Shown one piece after another: positions 43,682-52,558 of a stretch of DNA of 64,000 nt. The position numbers were made by a program, and so were the translations under genes. Origin of the DNA: an uncultured Dehalococcoidia bacterium. GTDB taxonomy: Bacteria > Chloroflexota > Dehalococcoidia > Lucifugimonadales > UBA3495. Position 1 is the first letter of the stretch. Each line of letters begins with the position of its first letter. The notes below the pieces were generated by a model. It was given only the letters and a program-made list of their open reading frames with translations, had not been told where the DNA came from and did no database searches. Location of the stretch: positions 281,416 through 345,415 of the forward strand of contig OY282494.1 in NCBI GenBank assembly GCA_958296385.1, given 5' to 3'.

Positions 43682-44719
43682 ATGAATCGGTCGGAAACTC
43701 ACGCGGAAACTTACGCCGGCGCCGGCGTTGCGCTGGACGCGATGGAGGGGGTGAAAGACCGCATCAAGGCGTTTGCGGCGATGACGCACGGGCCGGAGGT
43801 GCTGGACGGCGGCGGCGGGTTTGCCGGGCTGTTTGCGCTGTCCGGGGTCAGCGAGCCGGTGCTGGTGGCCAGTGCGGACGGGGTGGGCACGAAACTGAAA
43901 ATCGCCGCGCAGCTGGGCCACTTTGAGGGCGTGGGGCAGGATCTGGTTACCCTCAACGTCAACGACATCCTCACCAAAGGCGCGCGCCCGCTGTTCTTTC
44001 TGGACTACGTTTCGTTCAGCGCAATGGACGAACACCGGCTGGAGATGCTGATGCGGGGGATTGCGTGGGGGTGCCGGGAGCTGGGGTGCGCGCTGATTGG
44101 CGGCGAAACCGCCCAACTGCCGGGCGTGTATGCCGACGCCGACTTTGACCTGGCCGGGTTCGTAGTCGGGGTTGCGGAACGCAGCCGGCTGCTGGACGGA
44201 GGCGGTATCCGTCCAGGCGACCGGCTGGTGGGTATTCCGTCCAGCGGGGTGCACACCAACGGGTTCTCGCTGGTGCGGCAGGTGTTCGGGCTGGACGACG
44301 ACCCGGCGGCGCTGCACCGGCCTATGCCCGGCCTCACGCGGAGTTTGGGCGACGAGCTGATGCTGCGACACCGGGCTTACTTTCCGCTGCTAGAGCCTTA
44401 TCTCGGACAGGTTAAGGCGTTGAGTCATATTACGGGCGGGGGGCTGCCGGGCAAAATGCCGCCGGTGCTGCCGGACGGCGTTGCGGCGGAGTTTCGGCGG
44501 GGGTCGTGGGACGTGCTGCCCGTATTTGACGCCATCCAGCAGGCCGGCAACGTCAGCGACGGCGAGATGTACCGGGTGTTCAACATGGGGCTGGGGATGG
44601 TTGCGGTGTGCGACGACGACGGGGCCGCGGCGCTGCTGTCCGGCGTTGCGGACGCCGTGGACGTGGGCCGTATCGTGGAGCGGGCCGGCGAGGCACAAGT
44701 GACATTCGCCGGTGAATAA
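43682..44719 (+). CDS. purM: Phosphoribosylformylglycinamidine cyclo-ligase (AIR synthetase)
   Basis: 345 residues. Conserved blocks: ETYAGAGVALDAMEGVKDRI, LVASADGVGTKLKIA (ATP binding), LNVNDILTKGARPLFFLDYVS, CALIGGETAQLPGVY, GIPSSGVHTNGFSLVR and ITGGGLPGKMPPVLP. It closes FGAM to AIR with ATP, step 5 of purine synthesis. Fully conserved; no anomalies. Purine genes purF-purM-purH are adjacent here without the others. Confidence 0.97.
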   Translation: MNRSETHAETYAGAGVALDAMEGVKDRIKAFAAMTHGPEVLDGGGGFAGLFALSGVSEPVLVASADGVGTKLKIAAQLGHFEGVGQDLVTLNVNDILTKGARPLFFLDYVSFSAMDEHRLEMLMRGIAWGCRELGCALIGGETAQLPGVYADADFDLAGFVVGVAERSRLLDGGGIRPGDRLVGIPSSGVHTNGFSLVRQVFGLDDDPAALHRPMPGLTRSLGDELMLRHRAYFPLLEPYLGQVKALSHITGGGLPGKMPPVLPDGVAAEFRRGSWDVLPVFDAIQQAGNVSDGEMYRVFNMGLGMVAVCDDDGAAALLSGVADAVDVGRIVERAGEAQVTFAGE

Positions 44720-44801
44720 AAGGGCCGGAATGGCCGGGCAAAACTACGCAAAAAAATCCGGGCCGGTGAATCCGGGCCCAGTTCAGGGGAAAAACCAAAA
44801 A

Positions 44802-46352
44802 GTGAAAGCATTATTGAGTGTCTATGACAAAACCGGAATCGAGAACCTGGGCCAGCGGCTGGCTAACGCCGGCTATGAGCTAATCAGCACCGGCGGCACG
44901 CACCGGAGTTTGGCCGAGGCCGGGGTTGCGGTGCGGCAGGTGGCAGACGTTACCGGCTCGCCGGAAATTCTGGAGGGGCGGGTTAAGACGCTTCATCCGA
45001 CGATACACGGGGGGCTGCTGGCGCGGCGGGATATTCCGGCGCACATGGACGAACTGCGGCAGCACGGGATTGACGCCATTGATTTGGTGGTGGTGAATCT
45101 GTATCCATTCGTTGATACCATCAGCAAAGCCGGCGTTACGCTGGACGACGCGTTGGAGAACATTGACATCGGGGGGCCGACGATGCTGCGGGCGGCGGCC
45201 AAGAACTTTCCGGCGGTGGCGGTGGTCGTTGACCCGGCCGATTACGAGTGGGTTGCCGACGCGCTGGCGGGGGACGGGCTGGATTTGCAGCAGCGGCGCA
45301 GTCTGGCGGGCAAGGCGTTTCAGCACGTTGCCGCCTACGACGCCGCCGTTGCCGGCTACCTGGCGTCCGGCCCAGCGGGCGACGCGGACGGGGCCGGGGA
45401 AATGCCCGAACAAATTACCATCGGGCTGAGCCGGGTGGCCGCGCTGCGCTACGGCGAGAATCCGCACCAGCGGGCGGCGCTCTACACACCGTCAAGCGGC
45501 GGGACGGGCGGGCTGGCCCGGGCGCGGCAGCTGCACGGGCGGGAGCTGTCGTTCAACAACCTGATGGATGCGGACGCGGCGTGGCGCACCGTGAGCGATT
45601 ACGACGATGCTACGGTGTGCGTCATCAAGCACGCCAACCCGTGCGGTTTGGCCGCGGCGGAGGATGTTGCGGAGGGCTACCGGCGGGCTTACGCGGGCGA
45701 TCCGGTGTCGGCTTTTGGCGGCATTGTCGGTTTCAACCGGACGGTTACCGCCGCCGCTGCGGAGGCGATGGAGCCGGTGTTTTACGAGGTGGTGGTTGCG
45801 CCCGGCTACGACGACGACGCTTTGGCAATCTTGCAGCGCAAGCGGAATCTGCGGATTTTGTCGGTGAGTGACGCAGTCGCCGGCGCCGGTGGGGTTGATT
45901 ACGACTTGCGGCCTTTGAACGGCGGGATGCTGGTGCAGACGCACGACGCTATCGCCGAGTATCCTGACCAGTGGGCGACGGCTACCAAGCGTGGGCCGAC
46001 GGCGGCGGAAGCGGCGGATTTGGCGTTTGCGTGGAAAGCGGTCAAGCACATCAAGTCTAACGCCATTGCGTTTGTCAAAGACCGCACTCTGGTGGGAATG
46101 GGCGCCGGCCAGCCGAACCGGGTGGTCAGCGTGCATCTGTCGGAGCGGGCGGCTGGCGATAAGGCGGCGGGGTGCGTGCTGGCGTCCGATGCGTTTTTCC
46201 CGTTCCCGGACAACATCGAGCTGGCGGCGGCGGCCGGGATTACGGCGATCGTGCAGCCGGGCGGTTCCATCCGGGATGACGAGGTTATTGCGGCGGCGGA
46301 TGCGGCGGGTATCGCCATGGTGTTCACCGGCGTGCGGCACTTCCGGCACTGA
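44802..46352 (+). CDS. purH: Bifunctional AICAR transformylase/IMP cyclohydrolase
   Basis: 516 residues from the GTG at 44802 (MKALLSVYDKTGIENLG), which matches the usual PurH start; a GTG at 44712 would overlap purM and add 30 atypical residues. IMP-cyclohydrolase domain with LISTGGTHRSLAEAG, GRVKTLHPTIHGGLLARR and VVNLYPF; transformylase domain with LRYGENPHQRAALY, VIKHANPCGLA (catalytic Lys-His), KSNAIAFVKD and AFFPFPDNIELAAAAG. Performs the last two steps to IMP. Confidence 0.96.
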   Translation: MKALLSVYDKTGIENLGQRLANAGYELISTGGTHRSLAEAGVAVRQVADVTGSPEILEGRVKTLHPTIHGGLLARRDIPAHMDELRQHGIDAIDLVVVNLYPFVDTISKAGVTLDDALENIDIGGPTMLRAAAKNFPAVAVVVDPADYEWVADALAGDGLDLQQRRSLAGKAFQHVAAYDAAVAGYLASGPAGDADGAGEMPEQITIGLSRVAALRYGENPHQRAALYTPSSGGTGGLARARQLHGRELSFNNLMDADAAWRTVSDYDDATVCVIKHANPCGLAAAEDVAEGYRRAYAGDPVSAFGGIVGFNRTVTAAAAEAMEPVFYEVVVAPGYDDDALAILQRKRNLRILSVSDAVAGAGGVDYDLRPLNGGMLVQTHDAIAEYPDQWATATKRGPTAAEAADLAFAWKAVKHIKSNAIAFVKDRTLVGMGAGQPNRVVSVHLSERAAGDKAAGCVLASDAFFPFPDNIELAAAAGITAIVQPGGSIRDDEVIAAADAAGIAMVFTGVRHFRH

Positions 46353-46378
46353 CTTGCACTGACTGGATTGGATGGCTT

Positions 46379-46876
46379 ATGGACGCTTATCTGGACATTG
46401 AAACTACCGGGCTGTCGCCGGCGTTTGCGGTGCCGACGGTGGTGGGGATTGCGGTTGACTTTCCCGGCGATTGGTTCGTTGAGCAGCTGGTGGGCGACGA
46501 GATTACGGCGGCGGCGATTCTGCGCGTGCTGGAGGGCGTGACCAGCATCTATACGTTCAACGGGGCCAGTTTTGACTTGCCCTTTCTGGCCCAGCGGCCC
46601 GGCGTTGACTTGCGTAGGCGGTTCCGGCATCACGACTTGCGGTGGACTTGCTATCACGCCGGGTTGACCGGGGGGCTGAAGGCCATTGAGCAAAAGCTGA
46701 ATATCGTGCGAAATCTGCCGGACATGGACGGGCGCGACGCTATTGACCTATGGCGCAAGTACGAGGATGAGGGCAATCAGTCGGCGCTGGATATGCTTTT
46801 GGAATACAACCGGGAGGACGTGGAGAACCTGCATACGCTGCGGCGAATCCTGGAGCGGAATAACGCGGCAAAATAA
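46379..46876 (+). CDS. Ribonuclease H-like exonuclease (YprB type)
   Basis: 165 residues. DEDD exonuclease pattern: YLDIETTGLSP (Asp-x-Glu), TFNGASFDLPFL (Asp), and LLEYNREDVENLHTL with Y-x3-D. This is the RNase H-like domain of the YprB family, 3'-5' exonucleases probably on DNA/RNA repair. Without the zinc/TPR parts of longer homologues. It starts 26 bp after purH; the SDR gene follows 18 bp on. Confidence 0.88.
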   Translation: MDAYLDIETTGLSPAFAVPTVVGIAVDFPGDWFVEQLVGDEITAAAILRVLEGVTSIYTFNGASFDLPFLAQRPGVDLRRRFRHHDLRWTCYHAGLTGGLKAIEQKLNIVRNLPDMDGRDAIDLWRKYEDEGNQSALDMLLEYNREDVENLHTLRRILERNNAAK

Positions 46877-46894
46877 CTATTGGAGGCAACAGAC

Positions 46895-47692
46895 TTGGAG
46901 TTAGGATTGAAGGGCAAGAACGTCGTCGTTACCGGCGGCGGCACCAACATTGGGCGGGCGATTGTGCTGGCCTTTGCCGCCGAGGGCTGCAATCTGGCGA
47001 TTGCGGAGCTGAACCGGAAGGCCGGGGAGAAAGTGGCCGGTGAGGTGAGTGCGATGCCAGGCGGCGCATCGGCTACCGTGATTGACGCCGACGTTACCGA
47101 TATGGGTAAGACGGACGCGATGATGGCCGAGGCGATTGACCGGCTGGGCAGCGTGGACGTGCTGGTGAATAACGTGGGCTGGACGATAGACCGGCTCTTT
47201 ACCGAGAAATCGCGGGAGGAACACATCCGCGAGGTTGACGTGAACTTGTGGGGCGCGGTCAACTGCATCAACGCCGTGCTGCCGCATATGATTGAACGGC
47301 AGACGGGCGCCATCGTCAGCATCAGCAGCGACGCCGGGCGTATTGGCGAATACCGGGAGGCCGTCTATTCGGCTTGCAAAGCGGGGGTGATTGCGCTGAG
47401 CAAGTCAATTGCGCGGGAGACGGGGCGCTACGGGCTGCGGCTGAATATGGTTTGCCCGGGGCTGGTGGTGCCGCCGCCGGGGGAAGTGTCCAACCCGGAC
47501 AGTATGTGGGCGCAGGGGATGGAGGCGCTCTTTACCGATGACGTGCTGGAACGGGTGCGGCGGGCCTACCCGCTGCGGCGGATGGGGACGGCGCAGGAAG
47601 TAGCCAACGCAGTGGTGTTTCTGGCATCGGATGCGGCCAGCTTTATTACCGGGCAGACGCTCAGCGTGTCGGGCGGCTATACGATGATGTGA
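46895..47692 (+). CDS. Short-chain dehydrogenase/reductase
   Basis: 265 residues from the TTG at 46895, which has GGAGG eight bases before it; a TTG at 46880 would include that GGAGG inside the gene. NAD(P)-binding VVTGGGTNIGRAIVLAFAAEG, LVNNVGW, IVSISSDAGRIG with catalytic Ser, Tyr-x3-Lys in YSACKAG, and the closing GQTLSVSGGYTMM. Classical SDR; acidic DAD after beta-3 would favour NAD. Substrate unknown. Confidence 0.92.
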   Translation: MELGLKGKNVVVTGGGTNIGRAIVLAFAAEGCNLAIAELNRKAGEKVAGEVSAMPGGASATVIDADVTDMGKTDAMMAEAIDRLGSVDVLVNNVGWTIDRLFTEKSREEHIREVDVNLWGAVNCINAVLPHMIERQTGAIVSISSDAGRIGEYREAVYSACKAGVIALSKSIARETGRYGLRLNMVCPGLVVPPPGEVSNPDSMWAQGMEALFTDDVLERVRRAYPLRRMGTAQEVANAVVFLASDAASFITGQTLSVSGGYTMM

Positions 47693-47721
47693 CGCCGGGC
47701 GGCAGTTGGATGCCAATGATT

Positions 47722-47748
47722 AGGGGCGGGTTTTGCACCCGCCCCTTT
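47722..47748. terminator. Bidirectional terminator hairpin
   Basis: AGGGGCGGGT (47722-47731) and ACCCGCCCCT (47737-47746) with loop TTTGC, then TT. Thirty bases beyond the SDR stop and before the stop of the convergent gene. The T-run is short; stem strength supports the call. Confidence 0.6.
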
Positions 47749-47780
47749 GCTGCTGCCAAGCCGAAACTTGGAACGATGGG

Positions 47781-48584
47781 TTAGCGCTGGTTGGTGCCGA
47801 CGAGGGCCCACGCCTTTTCCTCCATCGCCGGAACGACGGCCTGCACCAGGTCGTTGTCGAGGTTGGAGGCTACGGTGGGGTAGCCGGCGCGGTCGATCAT
47901 GCTGGCGAGGTTGCCGGACTTGAACTGGTCAAGGGTCCAGGCCAGGGTGTGGCCGCTGGTGGTGGTGTCCCAGTAGATGCGGACGTCCTGATTGCGCGGG
48001 CCGTAGTGGTAGTGGGGCGCAATCTCGAAGCAGTCAAAGGCCAGCAGCTCGAACTCCTGCCCCAGGTGGTCGGTGAGGACGTGGATGGCAACGCCGCGGT
48101 CGTTGGCGGCGCCGATGTTGTCGCGGAACTCCACGCCGAATCGGATGTTGCCGGCCTCGTAGATGTGGTCGCCGCGGAAGTGGGTGACGGTGCGGCGCTC
48201 GTCGCGGGACTTGCTCAGGGCGCACTCCTCCACGTCGTCCATCTTTTGCTGGTCAACGGGGTTGGACGCGATGGCGGCGGCCAGGTCGTCGTAGCCGGCG
48301 CGCTGGACCATGGCGGGCAGGTTGTGCCGGATGTTCTTGAGCGTCCAGCCCAGGGGGGTGCCGACGGTGGTCTTGTCCATGTGCAGCCGGATGTTCATGT
48401 TCTCCGGGCCATAGTGGTAGTGGGGGTCCTGGTCGAAGCAGTCAAAGCGCAGGATTTCGGTGTCCTGGCCGTTGACGTCGCCATAGACCTGAACCATCAG
48501 GCCCTGGTCGGGCATGATTTCGCGGCGGTAGGACAGGGTTACGTCCACCGGGCCAACGTTGATAACGGTATCTCCCTTTTCCAT
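47781..48584 (-). CDS. Two-repeat protein with conserved PHYHYGP motif, function unknown
   Basis: 267 residues, an internal duplication. Both halves carry FDCF-x5-PHYHYGP: EILRFDCFDQDPHYHYGPENMNIRLHMDKTT... and ELLAFDCFEIAPHYHYGPRNQDVRIYWDTTT..., each followed by G-x-x-x-x-WTL and an L-x-x-M-x-x-RAGY segment. The His-rich motif could hold a metal. I think of the DUF7700-like group but cannot confirm. GGAGGAG lies before the ATG at 48584. No membrane segment or signal. Function not known. Confidence 0.7.
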   Translation of the reverse strand: MEKGDTVINVGPVDVTLSYRREIMPDQGLMVQVYGDVNGQDTEILRFDCFDQDPHYHYGPENMNIRLHMDKTTVGTPLGWTLKNIRHNLPAMVQRAGYDDLAAAIASNPVDQQKMDDVEECALSKSRDERRTVTHFRGDHIYEAGNIRFGVEFRDNIGAANDRGVAIHVLTDHLGQEFELLAFDCFEIAPHYHYGPRNQDVRIYWDTTTSGHTLAWTLDQFKSGNLASMIDRAGYPTVASNLDNDLVQAVVPAMEEKAWALVGTNQR

Positions 48585-48754
48585 TTTGCTCCTCCTCGTT
48601 CAAGGCGGTATCGGATGCGGACGAACCGATGCTGATTCGGCCCGTCGATTAATGGGCAAATTATAGCACTGCAAATCCGCTTGGCAACCATCATTGTCAA
48701 GAATATCACCAAGAACCGGGCGCTGCGGGTTTCGGCGAGTTTGCGGCGCATCTG

Positions 48755-48760
48755 TATAAT
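48755..48760 (+). promoter_or_regulatory. Probable -10 box of the SprT-like gene
   Basis: Perfect TATAAT preceded by CTG, 22 bases before the ATG at 48782; no clear -35. The SD GGGGAG sits between. Confidence 0.5.
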
Positions 48761-48781
48761 ATGGCGGGCAGCAGGGGAGTT

Positions 48782-49459
48782 ATGCGAGTAAAGAGAGCCG
48801 AGATTACCGCCGATTTTGCCGGGGCCAATTCGCCGGTGGGCAGCCGCGTCCGGTTCCGCAGCGGCGGCGCGGAACGGGCCGGCACGGTGGCCCGCCTGCG
48901 GCTGCGTGGTGCGGAGGTGGTGTGCGACGACGGGCGGCGCTGCGCCGTGCCTTATGCGGCCCTTGCCGTTGTAGAGGGAACCGCGACGCCGCAGATTACG
49001 CTGGCGCAGGTGGAATCCTTGGCCCGGCAGCTGATTGCGGAGCAGCAGGACGACGGCAGTCTGGGCAAGGGCTGGCGGTTTGGGTTTGACCTGGCGCCGG
49101 CACGGGCCGGGGTGTGCCATTATTCGCCTAAACGGATTTGCCTGTCGGTAACCTTTTGCCAGCGGGCGGCGCCATCGGAAGTAAAGGATACTATCCTGCA
49201 CGAAATCGCCCATGCCATCGTCGGGCCACGGCATAATCACGATGCGGTTTGGAAGGCCGCCGCGCAAAGGATTGGGTGTACGGGAGACCGCTGCCATCGG
49301 GTGGAGCATACGGCGGCGCGGTGGGTGGGGGAGTGCGGGTGCGGGGGGCGCTGGTTCCGGCACCGGCTGCAACGCCGGATGCTGCACAACCGGATTTGCG
49401 CCAAGTGCCGGGCGGGTATAGTGTGGCGGGAGAATACGGGGGCGATTGGCGGGTCGTAA
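48782..49459 (+). CDS. SprT-like zinc metallopeptidase domain protein
   Basis: 225 residues from the ATG at 48782. The N-terminal 70 residues form a small beta domain (SRVRFRSGGAERAGTVARLRL...), probably binding nucleic acid or ribosome. The SprT-like domain has ILHEIAHAIVGPRHNHDAVW, with HExxH and downstream His. A zinc ribbon follows: GECGCGGRWFRHR and RICAKCRAG, four Cys in two pairs. Eukaryotic SPRTN cleaves DNA-protein crosslinks; bacterial relatives are little studied. Stands alone, leading into an inverted-repeat element. Confidence 0.85.
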   Translation: MRVKRAEITADFAGANSPVGSRVRFRSGGAERAGTVARLRLRGAEVVCDDGRRCAVPYAALAVVEGTATPQITLAQVESLARQLIAEQQDDGSLGKGWRFGFDLAPARAGVCHYSPKRICLSVTFCQRAAPSEVKDTILHEIAHAIVGPRHNHDAVWKAAAQRIGCTGDRCHRVEHTAARWVGECGCGGRWFRHRLQRRMLHNRICAKCRAGIVWRENTGAIGGS

Positions 49460-49487
49460 GACGATTGCGAAAACCCGCCCCCATCTA

Positions 49488-49591
49488 ATGTCATTCTGAG
49501 CGCAGCGAAGAATCTCGATAGCGTAGGAATGGCGTTGCCCCCAAAGTGTGCGCTACGCCGTCGAGATTCTTCGCTGCGCTCAGAATGACAT
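49488..49591. repeat. Inverted-repeat element, copy 1
   Basis: Left arm 49488-49518 and right arm 49561-49591 are perfect complements over 31 bp (atgtcattctgagcgcagcg... outward), with a 42-base centre. Same element as 50708-50813. RNA of it would fold into a long hairpin. It lies between the SprT-like gene and the alcohol dehydrogenase. Confidence 0.9.
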
Positions 49592-49638
49592 AATCGGATA
49601 AGTTCTTACGATGCCAAATGCAAAACAGGAGTGACCTG

Positions 49639-50658
49639 ATGAAAGCGCTGGTGCTAGAGGAGTTCAACGGCCCGTTTGTGTCAAAGGACGTGCCGACGCC
49701 GGTGATTGCGGCCAATGAGGCGCTGGTGCGCGTGCGCAACGTGGGTGTTTGCGGCACTGACCTTAAGATTCGCGCTGACCGGATGGGGCTGGGCGTTATT
49801 CCGCTCATTATGGGCCACGAGATTGCCGGGGAGGTGGCTGAGGTTGGTGCGCAGGTGGTGGGGTTTGCGCCGGGCGACCGGGTGGCGGTGAACTTTTATC
49901 TGACTTGCGGGGCGTGCGAGTACTGCCGGCAGGGGCGAGATACGCTGTGTCCGCAGGTGCGACAGCACGGTTTCAGCGTGGACGGCGGGTTTGCGGAGTA
50001 TATCAGGACGCCGGGCGTCAACCTGTGCCATGTGCCGGACAACGTGCCTTTGGAGCAAGCCTGTATTCTGGGCGATGCAGTGGCAACGTCTTACCATGCG
50101 GTGGTCAAGCGGGCGCAGGTTCGGGCCGGGCAGACGGTGGCTTGCGTGGGCGTGGGGGGCGTGGGGCTGCACGCTTTGCAGATGGCCCGGATTGCCGGCG
50201 CGCGCACCATTGCCGTTGACGTCAACGCGGAGCGGCTGGAATTGGCGCGGGAACTGGGGGCTGATGAGGTGGTGCATACGGGCGGCGGCGCGTTTGACGA
50301 AATCATCCGCGACTTGACCGGCGGCGGGGGCGTTGACGTTTTGCTGGAGTTTGTCTCCAACGAGCAGACGCTGCCGTCCAGCCTGGCCAGCGTCAAAAAG
50401 GGCGGGCGGCTGGTGTTCGTGGGGTACGTTCCGGAAATCCCGATGAGCCTGCTGCCCCATTACACCGTCCGCAACGAGCTGGAAATAATGGGCAGCCGGG
50501 CCAACTCCAAGCAGGAATTGCAGGACACGATGAACCTGGTAGCCGCCGGCAAGGTGCGTCCTATTGTGGACCGGGTGTTTCCGCTGGCGGATGTTGAGCG
50601 GGCCTTTGACGCACTGCGGCAAGGGGCCTCAATCGGGCGCAACGTGGTGGCGGCGTAG
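49639..50658 (+). CDS. Zinc-dependent alcohol dehydrogenase family protein (MDR)
   Basis: 339 residues from the ATG at 49639 (AGGAG upstream). Catalytic zinc: Cys in VGVCGTDLKI, His-Glu in MGHEIAGEVAEVG; structural zinc CGACEYCRQGRDTLC with four Cys. Rossmann motif ACVGVGGVGLHALQMARIAGA, followed by AVDVNAERLELA, suggesting NAD. Substrate could be a sorbitol-, threonine- or benzyl-alcohol-type compound. It is bracketed by two copies of the inverted-repeat element. Confidence 0.93.
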   Translation: MKALVLEEFNGPFVSKDVPTPVIAANEALVRVRNVGVCGTDLKIRADRMGLGVIPLIMGHEIAGEVAEVGAQVVGFAPGDRVAVNFYLTCGACEYCRQGRDTLCPQVRQHGFSVDGGFAEYIRTPGVNLCHVPDNVPLEQACILGDAVATSYHAVVKRAQVRAGQTVACVGVGGVGLHALQMARIAGARTIAVDVNAERLELARELGADEVVHTGGGAFDEIIRDLTGGGGVDVLLEFVSNEQTLPSSLASVKKGGRLVFVGYVPEIPMSLLPHYTVRNELEIMGSRANSKQELQDTMNLVAAGKVRPIVDRVFPLADVERAFDALRQGASIGRNVVAA

Positions 50659-50707
50659 CGATTACATCCTGCCGCCGCCCCAATGTCATTATGAGTGTTC
50701 CCCCCTC

Positions 50708-50813
50708 AATGTCATTCTGAGCGTAGCGAAGAATCTCGACAACGTAGCAGCGGCGTTGCTATCAAAGTCTGCACTACGCCATCGAGATTCTTCGCTGCGC
50801 TCAGAATGACATT
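50708..50813. repeat. Inverted-repeat element, copy 2, with flanking fragments
   Basis: Left arm 50708-50739 and right arm 50782-50813 are complementary over 32 bp with one G-U type mismatch. Partial arm copies flank it at 50681-50695 (caatgtcattatgag) and 50826-50840 (gttcagaatgacatt), suggesting nested insertion or decay. The 305-bp gap 50659-50963 holds this element and the extended -10 at 50893-50901; no gene. Confidence 0.88.
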
Positions 50814-50892
50814 GGGGGGAGGAGCGTTCAGAATGACATTAGCAAAAGGGAGTTTCGCAAGGTTTCCGTTTGCGTTGTGGTTATGGCGGCGG

Positions 50893-50901
50893 TGTTATAA
50901 T
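50893..50901 (+). promoter_or_regulatory. Extended -10 promoter of the LLM gene at 50964
   Basis: TGT-TATAAT (TGn extended -10, hexamer 50896-50901), 62 bases before the ATG at 50964. A consensus -35 is not evident, as is usual for extended -10 promoters. Confidence 0.55.
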
Positions 50902-50963
50902 CCGCTGCGCTGCCGGGTTGGACTGGCGATGTCCTAATTGCGCCGGCGGGCCGGAGGTTCTCG

Positions 50964-51905
50964 ATGAAAATAGGCGTAAGTATTCCCAGGCTGCCGGATG
51001 CGGAGGGTATCCGCGAGTTCGCGCAGCGGGCGGAGCAGCTGGGGTTTGAGTCGGTGATGGCCGGCGACCATATTGTGCTGCCGGTGGGGGGGACTAACCA
51101 GTATCCTTATACGGCTACCGGCGCGTTTCAGCGGCCATCGGATGAGCCGTTTCTGGAAACGATGACGATGCTGGGGTATATGGCGGCGTGCACCAGCGAG
51201 ATACGGCTGGGCAGCACGGTGCTGATCCTGCCCTACCGCAATCCGGTGGTGCAGGCCAAGATGTTTGCCTCGCTGGACGTGCTGTCGGGCGGGCGGGTCA
51301 TCTGCGGCGTGGGCGTGGGCTGGCTGGAGAAAGAGTTTGACATCCTGGGCGTGCCTTACGCCGACCGGGGGCCGATGACCGACGAGTTTCTGGAGATATT
51401 CAACGCGCTGTGGACGCAAGAGCAGCCGGTGGTGAACGGCAAGTATTATCAGATTGACGGGGTATTTTTTGAGCCCAAGCCCATCCAGCAGCCGCGCATC
51501 CCGATTTGGGTTGGGGGACATACCCGCCGCGCGCTGCGGCGCACCGCCAAGTACGGCGACTGCTGGCACACGACCCGCCAGACGCCGGATTTTGTCGCTG
51601 AAAACCTGCCCTATCTGCGGGAGCAAACCGAACGGGCCGGCCGCGACCCGGCCGACATCACCATCTCACTGAAACGCAGCCTGCACTTTACCGACATGGA
51701 CGGTTCGGAGGAGGGCGTGGGCGTGCGCTCCGGCGGGGCGCTGATTGCGACGACGCAGGAGGTGATTGACGACCTGCACTACTGCAACGAGCTGGGCATT
51801 GACCAGCTGACGTTTGACTTTCGGGTTGACGGCATCGGCCCGTGCATTGAGGTCATGAACCATCTTGCCGACAACGTTTTGCCGGTTGCGGAACGGCTGG
51901 GGTAG
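50964..51905 (+). CDS. LLM class F420-dependent oxidoreductase
   Basis: 313 residues of the luciferase-like TIM barrel. MKIGVSIPRLPDAEGIREFAQRAEQLGFESVMAGDHIVLP, EIRLGSTVLILPYRNPVVQAKMFASLDVLSGGRVICGVGVGWLEKEFDILG and RIPIWVGGHTRRALRRTAKYGDCWH are the conserved blocks; the last matches TIGR03619-type enzymes. Probably uses F420 or FMN on an unknown substrate. A strong GGAGG is upstream. Three LLM genes in the window. Confidence 0.9.
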   Translation: MKIGVSIPRLPDAEGIREFAQRAEQLGFESVMAGDHIVLPVGGTNQYPYTATGAFQRPSDEPFLETMTMLGYMAACTSEIRLGSTVLILPYRNPVVQAKMFASLDVLSGGRVICGVGVGWLEKEFDILGVPYADRGPMTDEFLEIFNALWTQEQPVVNGKYYQIDGVFFEPKPIQQPRIPIWVGGHTRRALRRTAKYGDCWHTTRQTPDFVAENLPYLREQTERAGRDPADITISLKRSLHFTDMDGSEEGVGVRSGGALIATTQEVIDDLHYCNELGIDQLTFDFRVDGIGPCIEVMNHLADNVLPVAERLG

Positions 51906-51940
51906 GCGCCGGCGGGCGGGCGGCGCGCGCCGGCTTTCGG

Positions 51941-52444
51941 TTACAGTCCGCTCTCTTTGAACCACACGGCGCGCTCGGCCAGGTGTTCGGCGGTGGTGCG
52001 CATCTGGGCAATCTGCTCCGGGGTGACCTGGCGCTTGATGGAGCCGGGGACGCCGGTTACGAAGCTGTGGTCGGGCACGTCCACGCCGGACAGCACTACG
52101 GAATTGGCGGCAATCAGACATTCCCGGCCGATGGTGGATTCGGTGAGGAAAGTACAGTTGTTGCCGAGCAGGCTGCCCGTGCCAATGCGGTCGCCGTGCA
52201 CCACTACGCTGTGCCCGATGGAAACGTAGTCCTCAATGACCAGTCCGTCGCCGTGGACGACGGAACCCTCCTGGATGTTGACGTGATTGCCGATGGTGAT
52301 GAGTTCGCCGTCGCCGCGGATGGTAACGCCGGGCCAAACGCTGCTGTGTTCGCCGATGGTGACGTTGCCCACTACGTAGGCGAACTCGCTGACCCAGGCG
52401 GTGGGGGCAATTTGGGGTTCAATACCCCGCAGGCTGCGTATCAA
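51941..52444 (-). CDS. Gamma-carbonic anhydrase-like protein (left-handed beta-helix)
   Basis: 167 residues from the TTG at 52444, chosen because GAGGA lies eight bases before it and the protein then starts MIRSLRGIEPQI like its family; the frame is open to TTG 52528. Hexapeptide repeats (VVGNVTIGEHSSVWPGVTIRGD, ITIGNHVNIQEGSVVHGD, VSIGHSVVVHGDRIGTGSLLG) with the zinc His positions in SVVHGD and IGHSVVVHGD. Hydrates CO2, or acts as an acyl carrier-like gamma-CA protein. Confidence 0.92.
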   Translation of the reverse strand: MIRSLRGIEPQIAPTAWVSEFAYVVGNVTIGEHSSVWPGVTIRGDGELITIGNHVNIQEGSVVHGDGLVIEDYVSIGHSVVVHGDRIGTGSLLGNNCTFLTESTIGRECLIAANSVVLSGVDVPDHSFVTGVPGSIKRQVTPEQIAQMRTTAEHLAERAVWFKESGL

Positions 52445-52558
52445 TTCAGGTTCCTCACAAGACAAGGCACCCCCGGCCCGAAAAAACCGGCGGGTGCGGA
52501 ATACTAACGGCGGTACATTATAGCGCAAACCCGCTGTGCCGGGGGCGCCGGGAGCCGG

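Noticed and set aside
44720-44801. Extended N-terminus for purH from GTG 44712
   Set aside because: Adds 30 residues not found in PurH; GTG 44802 gives the canonical start.
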